Origin: Adenophora triphylla var. japonica
Lineage: Eukaryota; Streptophyta; Magnoliopsida; Asterales; Campanulaceae
Length of the DNA stretch: 64,000 nt
Assembly (NCBI GenBank): GCA_022495995.1
Contig: JAFEMH010001248.1
Span: 186,001 to 250,000 of the forward strand
Direction: 5' to 3'
The first letter of the stretch is position 1, and the number at the start of each line of letters is the position of its first letter. Positions 21,414-32,689 of this stretch are shown piece by piece. The notes under the pieces are model-generated. The model was not told the origin of the DNA, searched no databases, and saw only the letters and a program-made list of their open reading frames with translations. A program made the translations under genes and the position numbers.

Positions 21414-22936
21414 ATGGATTCTTCGTCCGTTCTGAGAGTTTTGCCGAGGCTTTCGAAGGAGAGGCAAGCATACTTCCTTGAGCAGCTCAAAATGTGGATG
21501 AGGCACCATATGAGGCACAATAGACGGGCTTTCGAGATGATATTTCGACTCCGCTCGGTTTGGTCCCTTAAGGAGTTAGTTTCTGATTGGGAATTGCTGC
21601 GGGCGGCTGCGGAGTTCTGGGATGTTAGGAGGAACGTGTATAGCTTCTCCTACAACAAGGTCACGCCCACCTTTGAGGATTTCTAGGCTTTGATTGGAGG
21701 ACCGGAGGTGGAGACCATCTCGCTTCCTTTGATTGGCGGTGCAACCGTGAGCGTGAAGCTTGCATGCTTTCTTCAGACTTCGTTGGAAGAAGTGTAGGGT
21801 ATGACTTTTGATTCTGGTCATATTGAAATTTCTGCGCTACCGGAGCGATTTATGAGTGATGATGAGTGGGACGTCTCATGGGATGCATTTGCTTTGTGCG
21901 TGATAGCGACGCTTTTCATGGTCAGCTCCCTTGGGGTATGTGACGGCGCTTTGCTGGATGTGGTAGGGCACTGCCGAGCTGGGGAGGATATTGCTCCGTT
22001 GGTGCTGGGGGAGACCCTTCAAGGCATTCATCGTCTGCCAACTGGGGATAGGTTTATGAGAGGGGGAAGCCCCGCTTTGCTCACCCTTTGGTTGCGAGAG
22101 AGGCTTCGGCCATGCCCGAGTCTCCAGCGTCTTTTAGCCCGTGGACGTTTGCTCAGCGACCTCTTGTATTGGATATGGATCAGTCCGCCTGGGAGAGTTG
22201 GATGGCATAGCTTGGCATGCATCAGATCCGTTGGTGGGTTCCTCACTGGGGGATTGAGACTATGAGGGCCTTTCAGGAAGGGTCCTATGTGGTCAGAGTT
22301 CCAGGTTTTTCTTGGTCCTCCTTCTATATTCCGTCGCTTGTTTCCCGGCAGTTCGGGATGAGGCAGGAGACTTTGCTGGGCTAGGATGACATCGCCACCG
22401 CGGAGGTAGCTTCTCTTTATATGGAAGCTTCAGATGCTCTTTTGTATTTTCTGAGGGTATGGATGTATTCCGCTTTCCCTCCTATGGTGCTCCTTCGACG
22501 TCGGGAGAGTATTGTGTTGACCACCGAGTACCTGGAGTGGTACGAGCAGCATGTCGGGAAGTCCCAAGTGGTTTTGGGAAGCAGGCGTGAAGCGATTCTG
22601 GGGCAAGGTTGCCATCCTAGCTATAGCCTTAGGAGTGCCGAAGCCTGGTCTAACCCTCAGAATGTGACAGGAGATGCTTTATTCGACTACGAGACCAGAG
22701 TTGATCGACTGACGGAGAGAGGTCCTCTTTTGCAGACTCGCAGGGAGGAGATCCGGGCCGAGGCACGGACGAATGAAGCTCTGCGAGCTGCTGGATTGTT
22801 TGACTCTATGGGGAGGACCCCTAATATCGGAATGAGAGAGACAGAGTTGGCTCGCGTGGAGCGAAAGAAGACTCGCCGGGGACGAGGGAAGAAAGGGAAT
22901 AATGGCGAGGGGACAAGCGCAGATGGCGTGGAATGA
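21414..22936 (+). pseudogene. Element D antisense gene aORF2 (broken)
   Basis: Intronless relative of aORF2 in C, F and G, about 500 residues if open. It starts at ATG 21414 (MDSSSVLRV). Signature FWDVRRNVYSFSYNKVTPTFEDF at about 21615-21683, then a stop in place of the next residue; a second stop lies near 21797. LVLGETLQGIHRL and SPALLTLWLRERL follow, a frame change lies around 22080-22260, then LTTEYLEWYEQHVGKSQ. The tail is basic (KKTRRGRGKKGNNG), which would suit a nuclear or nucleic-acid-binding protein. Function unknown. Confidence 0.8.
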
Positions 22937-23673
22937 CCTCCTAAGTATCCATTCATTGCATTGCAGACACATTACTTGTTAAATGTATTAAGCTGTCTTT
23001 TAGCATGTTGTGAACTTGAGAGTAGACCGTGCTTGAACTTATAAAGAAATGTTGTAATCGTTAGTGATTTGTGATTTACTTTTAAAGCTTTGTCAAGACG
23101 CAAGATCTCTTGTTCACTTTTTGTTCCTTTTGTGAGCCTTGGTGGCGTCCAGCTTTAGACCTTTCTGTTGTATTTGTGGACTGAAACAGTCTGAACCTTG
23201 ATGACATCCCTTTTGTTTGGGTTTTATGTTTGGATGGGAAGGTTGGATGTTTCTTTGACTAGTCATTTTTTACGGTCTTTTCTGTGACTTCCTTGTTTCT
23301 TGTTTGTCAGCGCTGGGTCCTTGACCTCATTTTTTGTAGCTTCTGCTTGAGCTCTTTTTTTTTTGAAGCACGTGAGGGCGAAGGCCAGCCCCTAGTTTGC
23401 TATTGACATGGGTCAGTCTCTTGATGCTGAGTGACCTTTTGTTGTCTTTTGGTGTTGCCGCTGTCTTTTGACTTGGTCAAGGTGATGGTGGGGGCATGCT
23501 TTGGAAAGTGTATAGTTTGATGGAGGTCTTGGTTGACATTCAAACTTTTTGTTGTTTTGTGTGTTTTTAGACCGGACCAATTAAGGTTGCCTACGTTCCC
23601 CCCAGACTAGAGAGCTCAGGTCTGCGTAGTTTGACACTACAAGGAGTACCAAGAGATGCACAATTGATCTTCT
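22937..23673. other. Element D spacer between aORF2 and pol
   Basis: No gene. Both transcription units would end here, converging. It holds the conserved block (23588-23634, reverse orientation: CCTACGTTCCCCCC...GAGCTCAGG...GTAGTTTGAC). The rest is T-rich and shows no repeat that I recognise. Confidence 0.6.
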
Positions 23674-24005
23674 TTAGGCGAAGTATCTGAGAAGTTTGCT
23701 TCCATTGACTAGATTCATGAAGGGATTGCCGTTTAGGTCTGTCAGCTTTATGGCACCTCCGAAGAAGATCTTTTGAACCACGAAAGGGCCAATCCATGTT
23801 GGTTCCCACTTTCCTAGTGGGTTGGTTCGAGTGGGAGGCTTTTCCTTGAGTACCAGATCGCCTTCCCTGATGTCTCAGGACTTGACTTTCTTGTCGAAAG
23901 CTCTGGCCATTCTGCTTTGGTAGGCTCGGATGTGCTCCATGGCCTTTAGTCGGCGTTCGTCTAGCAGAGCCAGTTCGTCGTGTCGGCTTCGGAGCCATTC
24001 GACTT
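23674..24005 (-). pseudogene. pol: Element D integrase C-terminal fragment
   Basis: The minus strand encodes the end of integrase: LALLDERRLKAMEH-like, RMARAFDKKV, GDLVLK, NPLGKWEPTWIGPF and a terminal LLRYF. It aligns with 43376-43700 of F and with the end of C pol. It is truncated at 24005, where the LTR of copia E begins (TGTTAGTC). Some residues differ, but no internal stop is needed to read this piece. Confidence 0.82.
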
Positions 24006-25442
24006 TGTTAGTCAAATATATGTTTAGATTTAGAAATGCTTAATCCCAATCACAACAAGCATTAGTGTGGACCCCTAAAATTAATTAGACCAAATAGAAT
24101 TTTTCTATGTATGATAGGTTCCCTTAGTGCTTAGTGCCAGTGTTTTTAATATGTAATTTTCTCAAGACATGAAGACTTGAAGACCTGAAGATTTTATCCA
24201 TCAGTTTGTGAGCTACGTGTTAATGAAGTTTCCCTCAACCGGTTGACCCCTCAACCGGTCAGAGGTCCTTGACCAGCCAGGCAGTCGTTAACCGATCAGC
24301 TAGAGCCCTTGCCTTACTGATTGAATCCTAACCGGTTTTGGCTCTTAGCTTGTCCAACCAGTCAAGCTTCTCCATCAAGGTTCCTTTCAGCCAACCTAAC
24401 CGAAGCATTTATTGCTCCCAACTACCAAGCATCTACTTTAGCTAAAGTTGGTAAAACAGCATGCTGAATTGACGCTGAAGTGACATTCCTGCGGCTGTCA
24501 GAACCTCAAAATGGATTGTCAAAGTAACCAGTACTCACATCCCTTCAACCACTCAATGAAAATCTTCTCTCTCCAATCTCAGGCATTAAATGCAAAGATA
24601 CTCCCATTCAAAGGCGTGCCTGTTCAAGTCATCATTGCAACCTCTTCAAAGACAACGGCTCCTTCATTTGAAGTTCACTATAAATAGCTTCCCTGGAGCA
24701 TTGAAGAAGGTTGGTGCATTTAAGATCCTTGAGAGTGAGCTGCTTTGAACTACCAACCTGCAAATTCCCTAGTTCAAGGCATTCAATACAAGTCCCCTCT
24801 TTCACTAGACATCTCTGTAGGACTTATACACTGAGCACCTCAATCAATACTGTAGTGTTCCTTCATTAGACTACTTATGGAACACATTGATTGATTCACA
24901 CACAACACCCTAGAGAAATAAGCTCAACTTGTGAACACATCTCTAGAAAACACCAGGTCTTTATTGTAGCACGATCCATTAGTGGTCACCTTTAGTTTAG
25001 AAGCCTTCAATCATCGGCTTGCAACTTGTAATAGGTAGGATCCATTAATAGCAGTGCACTTTCACAAATCCAAGTTCTGACCAAACTTGGTAGAGGACGT
25101 AGCAGTTATTTAACATTGTGAACCTCTTCAAACAACGTGTCATTCTTCTGAGTGTTTGTTTATTTTTGTATAGTTGTAACTGGTTGATAATCTCTTGACC
25201 AGTCACAACCTGTTGACTCTTACTACTTCTTAACATGTTTGTCTTACTTGGAAATGAAATTTGTCCTTGTTGCATGAGATTTTAACTTACTGTTTGATAC
25301 ACCCTCCTAACCGATAGTCCGCTGTGCAAATCTTTCATCACCGGTTGATATTTACAAAGATCAAAAGAGCATTTTGGCAAAATGTTTTTAACAGGCTATT
25401 CACTCCCCCTCTAGCCTGATTCCTACCATTTGGGACCTAACA
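24006..25442 (+). repeat. Element E 5' LTR
   Basis: Starts TGTTAGTC and ends CCTAACA (TGTTAG/CTAACA inverted ends), 1437 bases, directly before the PBS. TATA box TATAAATA lies at 24680-24687. A cluster of AACCGGT/AACCGAT motifs lies upstream of it at 24237-24403, with two more near the end (25309, 25341). The sequence to the left is the interrupted integrase of D; target duplication GACTT at 24001-24005 is likely but its partner is not in view. Confidence 0.9.
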
Positions 25443-25444
25443 AT

Positions 25445-25456
25445 TGGTATCAGAGC
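25445..25456 (+). other. Element E primer-binding site (initiator tRNA-Met)
   Basis: TGGTATCAGAGC two bases after the LTR end: the standard plant copia PBS complementary to initiator tRNA-Met. Confidence 0.95.
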
Positions 25457-25513
25457 TAGCAATTTTTGAAAACCATTTTTCCAAGCTTAACTGCTTGAAT
25501 TGCCAATTCCACA

Positions 25514-28248
25514 ATGGCAGGAAATCTCATGCAAACTTGGAACATGACGACTATTCCCATGTTGAACGAAAACGAATTTCCAGTTTGGAAAAACAGAATC
25601 ATGCGGTACTTAGACTCAATAGATGATAGGTTAACCACTGTAGTCAGAGATGGTCCTATGACACCCATAAAATCAATCTAGCAACTAGGGCACCCAAAAC
25701 TCCTCTCATGGATCATGTCGACAGAACGTCTGAACAAGATTTTGGGGCTTATGAAACTTATGTTCCAAAACCACGTGAAGAATGGACCGAGGATGACAAA
25801 ATCTGTGACTCCTTGGACAGAAAAGCTTTACACATATTAACCTCAGGCCTTGATGACAGACTGTACAAACAAGTACAATGCTATGAGACCGCTCAACAAG
25901 TGTGGCAAAGTCTACTCAGATACTTTAAAGGAGATCAAGTGGCCAAGGACAACAGACTCTACAAAAGTGTTGCTGAGTTCGAGTCCTTCAAGAAGAACCC
26001 AAATGAGACGTTAAAGGAAACGTACGATCGTTTCTGCGAGGTGAGTAATTCTTGTGCATCTTTAGGTAGAGTTTACACTATGAAAGACCTAAACATGAGA
26101 TTCCTCAATTCTCTTGGAGATTTGTGGCATGTCAAGGTCGCTATTTTGAAAGAATGCCGAGATTTGAACGTTACTCATATCCAGAACATTGCTTCAACTT
26201 TGTTTTTATATGAGGAAGAGCTCAACCGGCTGAGTGGAGTTCAAAAACAATTTAAAAATCTATCTCTGCCAGCTCAGACCGAGATCTTCCCTGGCTCTTC
26301 TTTTCTAAATAGCCAACCTACCAATGACTCTCCCTCAATCTCTCAGCCTCAACCAACTCAAGCCACTACCTCATCTAGTATGCCTCTTGAGGAAGAAGAT
26401 GAGTTTGCTGCCTTCGCTAGAAACTATAGAAAGTTCAAGGATTTTAAAAGATCCCAACATTCCCACAGCAAACCCTTCCAACCCAAATCCTCTTCATTTC
26501 AAAGATCTGGGAACTTTCAAAGAAAAGACCAAACCTCAACCTCAACCGATGGTAAGAATGCCCAAGGTGAGCTTGTGTGTTACAACTGTAGAAAACCCGG
26601 CCATTTTGCTTCCAAATGTCCTCAACCGAAGTATGAATTTCTGAGGAAGAAACCATTCAAGAAAAACCCTAGATCTAAGAGCTTAATTGCCGAGGATGGA
26701 ACTGAAAAGGCTATGCCAGTCTGGTTCGAGACAGATTCTGAAAATGAGGATGCTGACATAGATGAAGATGCTGATGTCAGTTTTGTTGCTATTGATGGAA
26801 CCGATGACAAACCCATCTCCTTGCATTCACCTATCTATAGACACCCCAACTCTAATGAACAATCATCTTACAATGACCAGACCCAACCTATGAGATCTCC
26901 CTTGACATACTTTGACGATCCTATTCCCAAGACAGATAATCCCTACAACTTTAAAATCCAAAACACAGGTGGATCTCTCTACGATCAGTGTAAAACCATG
27001 CCCACTCTCAGACCGCTGATGCAACCGATTCAACAGACCTATCAAGCTCAAGCGTTACCGATTTCCTCTCATCAACCGATACTTGAGCCCCGACCGATTC
27101 AATTTCTAAAGACCCTAATCGAGCCAAGCCTTCAACCGATATCATCCCAACCTAATTTTGATCCTAATTTTGAACCATCATCCTCAACCTCTCAGCCTAC
27201 CATTGACCCTATGTCAAATATGTCTAAGTCTGAAATGGTAGAGGTGATGAATGAGCTCTTCTCAGATTTTGAAAAATTAAATGAAGCTCACAAAATTATG
27301 GTTGCTAATTTCAAAAAGATCTCAACTGAAAATGACTCTTTAAAAGCTGAAATGAAAATTCTGAAAGAAAGTAAGCTAGAGTCTGATCAGTTGAAGAAAG
27401 AAAATCAAGAACTCACCTAGAGACTGAATATCTGTTATAGTCAAGTTGCTGATCTTGTGTCAAGAAATAATTCTCTTTCAAAATCAATTGACACCTTTTC
27501 AAAATCCCGAGCTGCTGTGGAGACTATCATATAAGATCAGATGTCTCCTAACAGAGATGTATCATCTGGTATCGGCTTTACCTCCGGCAGCAATGACAAT
27601 AACAGCAAAGACAAACCAGTTACTAAGTCTGTTACTGAGAACTTGATGGGTAAATTTGATGATGCTCAATCCAACCTGCTTAAGAGAGGGTTAACTAGAC
27701 CTTTCAGTGCTGTTCCACATAACTATCCCAAGATTCAGGAACAGATGAAGGCCAAAATTGAAAAGAACAAATCCCAATGGACCGAGGTAGCTGATCCTGA
27801 GCTAGGACAATATGTCCCACTCAGTGATGGTGACAGCAAAGGTGGAATTAAAATTGCTGGTCATGTTGCAGGTCAGGAAACCTCAACCGGTAAGGTAGCC
27901 ATCATCGGTAAGGGTCCGACCGGTCAGACAACCGTCACCGGTCACCCAACAGGTAAAGGCCCCTCAACCGGCAAAGGCATTCCTAAACCTATGCAACCGG
28001 CCAACAAAGGTAAACCCATCACCTTCATCCCCAAAGGATTTGTTTTTGCTCAATCATTGAACCCCTCTGAAGCATTGGCTAAATTGAACATCAGCTCATC
28101 TAAGCCCTCACAGCCATCTTCTAATAAATGTACAAATTGTGGTTTTATAGGTCACAAGGCTTACGAATGCCTCTTGAAGCACCTATCTGGACCCACTGAG
28201 TCTAAAAGCTCAGGTGGTGGCCAGGTATGGCTGCCAAAGAGGAACTAA
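25514..28248 (+). pseudogene. gag: Element E gag (broken)
   Basis: It starts at ATG 25514 (MAGNLMQTWN), meets a TAG near 25679 and shifts frame; it then runs from 25708 to 27420 in one frame with the copia gag core (DRKALHILTSGLDDRLYKQV, TLKETYDRFCEV). Zinc knuckle CYNCRKPGHFASKC lies at about 26577-26618. After two stops (27418 and near 27531) the same frame continues to 28248 with a second knuckle-like CTNCGFIGHKAYEC (28129-28170). A Pro/Gln/Ser-rich stretch (26840-27200) and a Lys/Glu-rich coiled-coil-like stretch (27260-27415) lie between them. Confidence 0.85.
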
Positions 28249-28310
28249 CTCTTTGGACCCAAAAGAATAAGATGGACCATAAGCTTATTGTTTCATTTTA
28301 GGAATGCTTT

Positions 28311-30180
28311 ATGGCCTCAACCGATGCCGATAAGGATGTTTGGATTATGGACAGTGGATACTCTAGGCATATGACTGGACATGCTGATCTCCTAACCGCT
28401 CTTGAAGAAGCATCTGGCCCTCCAGTTGTCTTTGGTGACAACGTAAAGGGTAAAATTATTGGTCGTGGATCCATCATAAGAGGTACAGTTGCTGTACAGA
28501 AGGTATCTTTGGTGGATGGTCTGAAACACAACCTTCTCTCTATATCACAATTCTGTGATAAAGGTATGCATTGTATTTTCAATTCTTCCAACTGTTATGT
28601 GAAAAACATTGCTACAGGTGAAACCCTTCTCACTGGATATCGAAAAGGTTACGTTTATGCTATAGATTTAAATAATATCTCAAATGTTACTAATGTTTGT
28701 TTTGTAGCTAAGAACATCCGTGAGAATTCCTGGCTATGGCACAAGAGACTCAATCACTTAAATTTCAATTACCTATCCAAGCTGGCTAATAAAAATCTAG
28801 TTGCCGGCTTACCTCAAGTGTCTGCTGATCATGGAAGGAAATGCAGAGCCTGTCAGTTAGGAAAGCAACATAAAGAATCATTCCATAGCAAGTCCTGCAT
28901 GTCCACTTCTAGGTGCCTCCAGTTGCTACATATGGATCTGTTTGACCCCACAACAACTGCTAGTTTAGGGGGTAGCAGATATGCTTTGGTTGTTGTAGAC
29001 GATTTCTCAAGATATACCTGGGTGGAGACCTTTGCTTCAAAAGATGATACCTATGAAGTTGCCACCAGATTATTTCATCTACTTCAAACACAAATGGAAT
29101 GTGGCATCATCAGTATGAGATCAGATAATGGAACGGAGTTCAAAAATAATGGAATCGCTCAATATTGTGATGATCATGGAATAGATCATAATTTCTCAGC
29201 TGCTGCAACACCGCAACAAAATGGTGTAGTTGAGAGAAATAATAAAACCATGATCGAAGCTGGAAAAACAATGATATCCGAAGCTAGGCTTCCCAAGTAT
29301 TTTTGGGCCGAAGCTATCCATACAGCATGCTTCACCCAGAATCGATCATTAGTCAACAAATTTCACAACAAGACCCCTTATGAGCTGTGGCATGGCAGAA
29401 TTCCCAACATTGATTTCTTCAAGATCTTTGGCTGCAAATGATATGTACTTTACAACGGTAAAGAGCGCCGAGGTAAATTTGATGAAAAAGCCGACGAAGG
29501 TATCTTTGTTGGCTACGCCAAGCACAGCAAGGCATTTAGATTTTTTAATAAACGTTTGTTGAAAATTGTTGAATTTGTTCATGTTACTTTTGATGAATTT
29601 GATTTGCTAGAGTCTGATAAGGCTCCAAATAGTACTGATAATTCTGGTGTGTTTGAGACAGGTGAATCTAGTAATCAAAATTCCAACCAATCCACCAGTA
29701 TCAATGCAAATCAACCTCCAGCTCAGCCTTCAGTCTCTAGTGGTGTAACCTATAGAGACCTAGTTGATGACTCCTTCTTTCCTCAATCGGTTAGACAACC
29801 CAGTAGACAAACTCCTTTAACCGATCCACTACCAGCTAGTCCTCATGTCAACATTCCTAATTCACCACCTCAAGCTGAACCAATTTCAAATATCAACTTA
29901 CCGTTTCCCTCTCCACTAACTGATCACCATCAGTCAGCATCACCCTCACCTAACCGATCTCCCCAACCGGTCACACCTCCCTCAGCCGATTCCACTCCTC
30001 CAATAGAAACCTTAAGACAAGAATCGGTCAGGCAAGACCTCCCTAGGGAAGTGAGAACAGTTAGAGATCATCCTTTAGAAAATGTGATTGGTGATGTCTT
30101 TGGTCCAAGAATGACTAGAGGCCAGTTAAGAAGAATGGAGGATCAACATGACTTATTTTCCTCTGCTATGGTTCAAATAT
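28311..30180 (+). pseudogene. pol: Element E protease and integrase (one stop)
   Basis: Protease motif WIMDSGYSRHMTG at about 28335; most copia elements have Cys where this has Tyr. The integrase HHCC region follows (WHKRLNHLNF ... CRACQLGKQHK), then the D,D,E core LLHMDLFDP, MRSDNGTEF and PQQNGVVERNN (about 28930, 29120, 29215). A single TGA at 29439-29441 interrupts an otherwise continuous frame to 30180. The region after the core (29600-30050) is Pro/Ser-rich. The frame is lost just before RT. Confidence 0.88.
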
Positions 30181-31634
30181 AGAACCAAAGAAGACTGAAG
30201 AAGCACTCGATGACCCCAGCTGGGTAGAAGCTATGCAAGAAGAGCTTAACCAGTTTGATAGATGCAAAGTACGAGAATTAGTGCCTAGACCTAGTGATCA
30301 AATGGTAATTGGAACGAAATGGGTTTATAGGAATAAATTGGATGAATCTGGAAAGATTACAAGAAACAAGGCTAGATTAGTGTCGAAAGGATATAGACAG
30401 GAAAAAGGCATAGATTACGATGAGACCTTTGCCCCCGTAGCTAGATTAGAAGTTATTAGGTTATTTCTTGCCTATGCAGTCTACAAAGAGTTTAAGATAT
30501 ATCAAATGGACGTGAAAAGTGCCTTTCTCAATGGGGAACTTCAAGAGCTTGTATATGTAGAACAACCTCCAGGATTTGAAGATTCCAAGAAGCCTAATCA
30601 TGTCTACAAATTGAATAAAGCTTTGTATGGCCTCAAGCAAGCACCTCGAGCATGGTATGAAACTCTCTCCAAATTCCTACTCAGTGAGAAGTTCGAACGA
30701 GGTAAAATCGATATGAATTTATTTATTGCAAATATATGTTGATGACATTATTTTTGAATCTACTAACGAAAAATTATGCAAGAGATTTGAGAAACTTATG
30801 ACGAGCAAATTTGAGATGGGCATGATGGGTGAGCTAACATTTTTCCTTGGACTTCAAGTCAAGCAAACCCAAGAAGGTATTTTCATCAATCAAGCCAAAT
30901 ACACCAAAGATATAATCAAGAAATTTGGTCTTGATTCTGCTCATCCTCAAAGCACTGAAATGGCCACAAATGTACACCTTGACAAAGATGAGTCCGGTAA
31001 GAAAGTAGATATGACACTCTACCGTGGTATGATAGGATCTCTACTTTACTTAACCGCCAATAGGCCAGATATCATGTTTGCCGTATGTGTATGTGCTAGA
31101 TTTCAAGCTGACACTAGAGAATCTCATTTACAAGCTGTTAAAAGAATCATTAGATATCTTGATGGAACTGCTAACTTAGGTTTGTGGTATCCAAAAGATT
31201 CATCATTTACACTAATTGGCTATTCAGATGCTAATTTTGCAGCTTGTAGGGTCACCAGAAAAAGTACCATTGGAACTTGTCAATTTCTAGGTAACCGATT
31301 GGTTTCCTGGTCGTGCAAGAAACAAGCATCAATTTCCACTTCTACGATTGAGGCTGAGTACATAGCTGCTGGGACTTGCTGTTCACAGATTCTATGGATG
31401 AAGCAACAACTAGTGGACTATGAAATCCCCCAAGAAGTGTGTCCTATCTATTTTGATAACACCTCAGCCATTTCAGTCTCCAACAATCCTGTGATGCATT
31501 CAAAGACTAAGCACATAGACATCAAATGTCACTTCCTCAAGGATCACGTTGAAAAGGGTAACATCGTTCTTTTAAAAGTTCATACTGATTATCAATTAGC
31601 TGATATTTTGATAAAACCCTTGGATATCAAATGA
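30181..31634 (+). pseudogene. pol: Element E reverse transcriptase and RNase H (frameshifted)
   Basis: RT part 1 (30233-30742) has [46 protein letters not shown] and [14 protein letters not shown] frameshift near 30725 leads to part 2 (30726-31634) with the catalytic YVDDIIF, FFLGLQVKQ, YLTANRPDIMFAV and RNase H motifs YSDANFAACR, EAEYIAAGTC and SKTKHIDIKCHF. Copia-type throughout. A further frame break separates it from integrase near 30180. Confidence 0.9.
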
Positions 31635-32412
31635 TTTGAATTTCTTAGAGGAGAACTAGGCATGATTGATATTAGTTAATTTATTGTGCTAACCTTATTG
31701 CCTGTGTAAGCTCTCAATTGATCATGGTGGTCCCTCAGATACTTGTGCTAACTGGTGTCCTTGACCGATTCATATAACCGGTATGCAAGAAATCCTAACC
31801 GACATCTCTAACCGGCAACTCTATCCGATACTCCTAACCGGTAGAAGATGTCCTTAACCGATTGTCCCTAACCGGCGTAAAGTTCTCTCCTAACCGGTCA
31901 TTACTTTCATTCCTGACCGATCATATTCTAACCGGTCACCTTCATAACCGGTCAAGCCTCATGCAGTGACGTCAACCGATAGCTAGCCTAACCGATCGCT
32001 TCACTTACCTAACCGACGAACTGCGGCCGGATTACTTTTTCCAATCCGTTTTAACCGGCTCGTCCTTACCGATTGGTCACATCAGTCACGTCAACCGCTT
32101 CAGCCACTTCACCCTATCCTGACACATTAGAAAAGTTGCTGCATACTCCTCCTCCTACTACCGTCCTTTCTGTCCTATTTGTTGATCAAATTTTTAAAAT
32201 TTTTGATCAAAAAGGTAACTTCTGTATCATTCCAATTTATCAAAAGGTTATCTTTTTGTTCATTATTGTTTAACTGCTGCACACAGGTACCTATTTTTAT
32301 GCCTCGATATTTAAAATCGTGTTCAATATTTTTAAATATCCGTGCAAGTCAGTTGAAACATTTTTTTTGTCCTTTCAAGTTCAAAAACCCCTCCATCTTC
32401 TTTCTCTCTCCA
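31635..32412 (+). promoter_or_regulatory. Spacer with dense AACCGRT cluster upstream of the accessory ORF
   Basis: Between 31750 and 32095 there are about 17 copies of ACCGG/ACCGA-type motifs, mostly TAACCGGT, TAACCGAT or CAACCGAT, one every 20 bases or so. No ORF is supported here. The cluster ends about 320 bases before a TATATAA box (32414-32420), the same relation as in the LTR (24237-24403 versus TATA at 24680). Confidence 0.7.
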
Positions 32413-32413
32413 C

Positions 32414-32420
32414 TATATAA
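32414..32420 (+). promoter_or_regulatory. TATA box of element E accessory ORF
   Basis: TATATAA in a C/T-rich context (CTCTCCACTATATAAGG), 270 bases upstream of the ATG at 32690. It suggests a separate transcript for the accessory ORF. Confidence 0.55.
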
Positions 32421-32689
32421 GGAAAATCAAAACCTTCATTCAAAGTTTTTGAAATCTCTAGATCTCATTCTCTCTGTGCAAGCAAGAATCAAGCCTTCAT
32501 TTCAAGTTCTTCATAGTTTTCTATTCAGTTCCTCTATCCCTAAGCTTTACTGGTAAACTTTTCTAAAACCCTTAAAACTCTAAACACTGAAGCAAAGAAC
32601 TCGAACATCATGTTATGAACTCACTCTTATTTTTCTATCCTTGAAATTTGTTCTAACTTAAAATTTTTTGCTTCTTGACTCTTTAACAT

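Larger units (their letters stand above)
18895..24005 (-). mobile_element. Element D: partial gypsy element, antisense genes on plus strand
   Basis: The integrase C-terminus lies on the minus strand at 23674-24005, followed by aORF2 and aORF1 on the plus strand. Both ends are lost: C is inserted into aORF1 on the left, and copia E into integrase on the right (E's LTR starts at 24006). No LTR, PBS or gag of D is in view. D resembles F most closely. Confidence 0.85.
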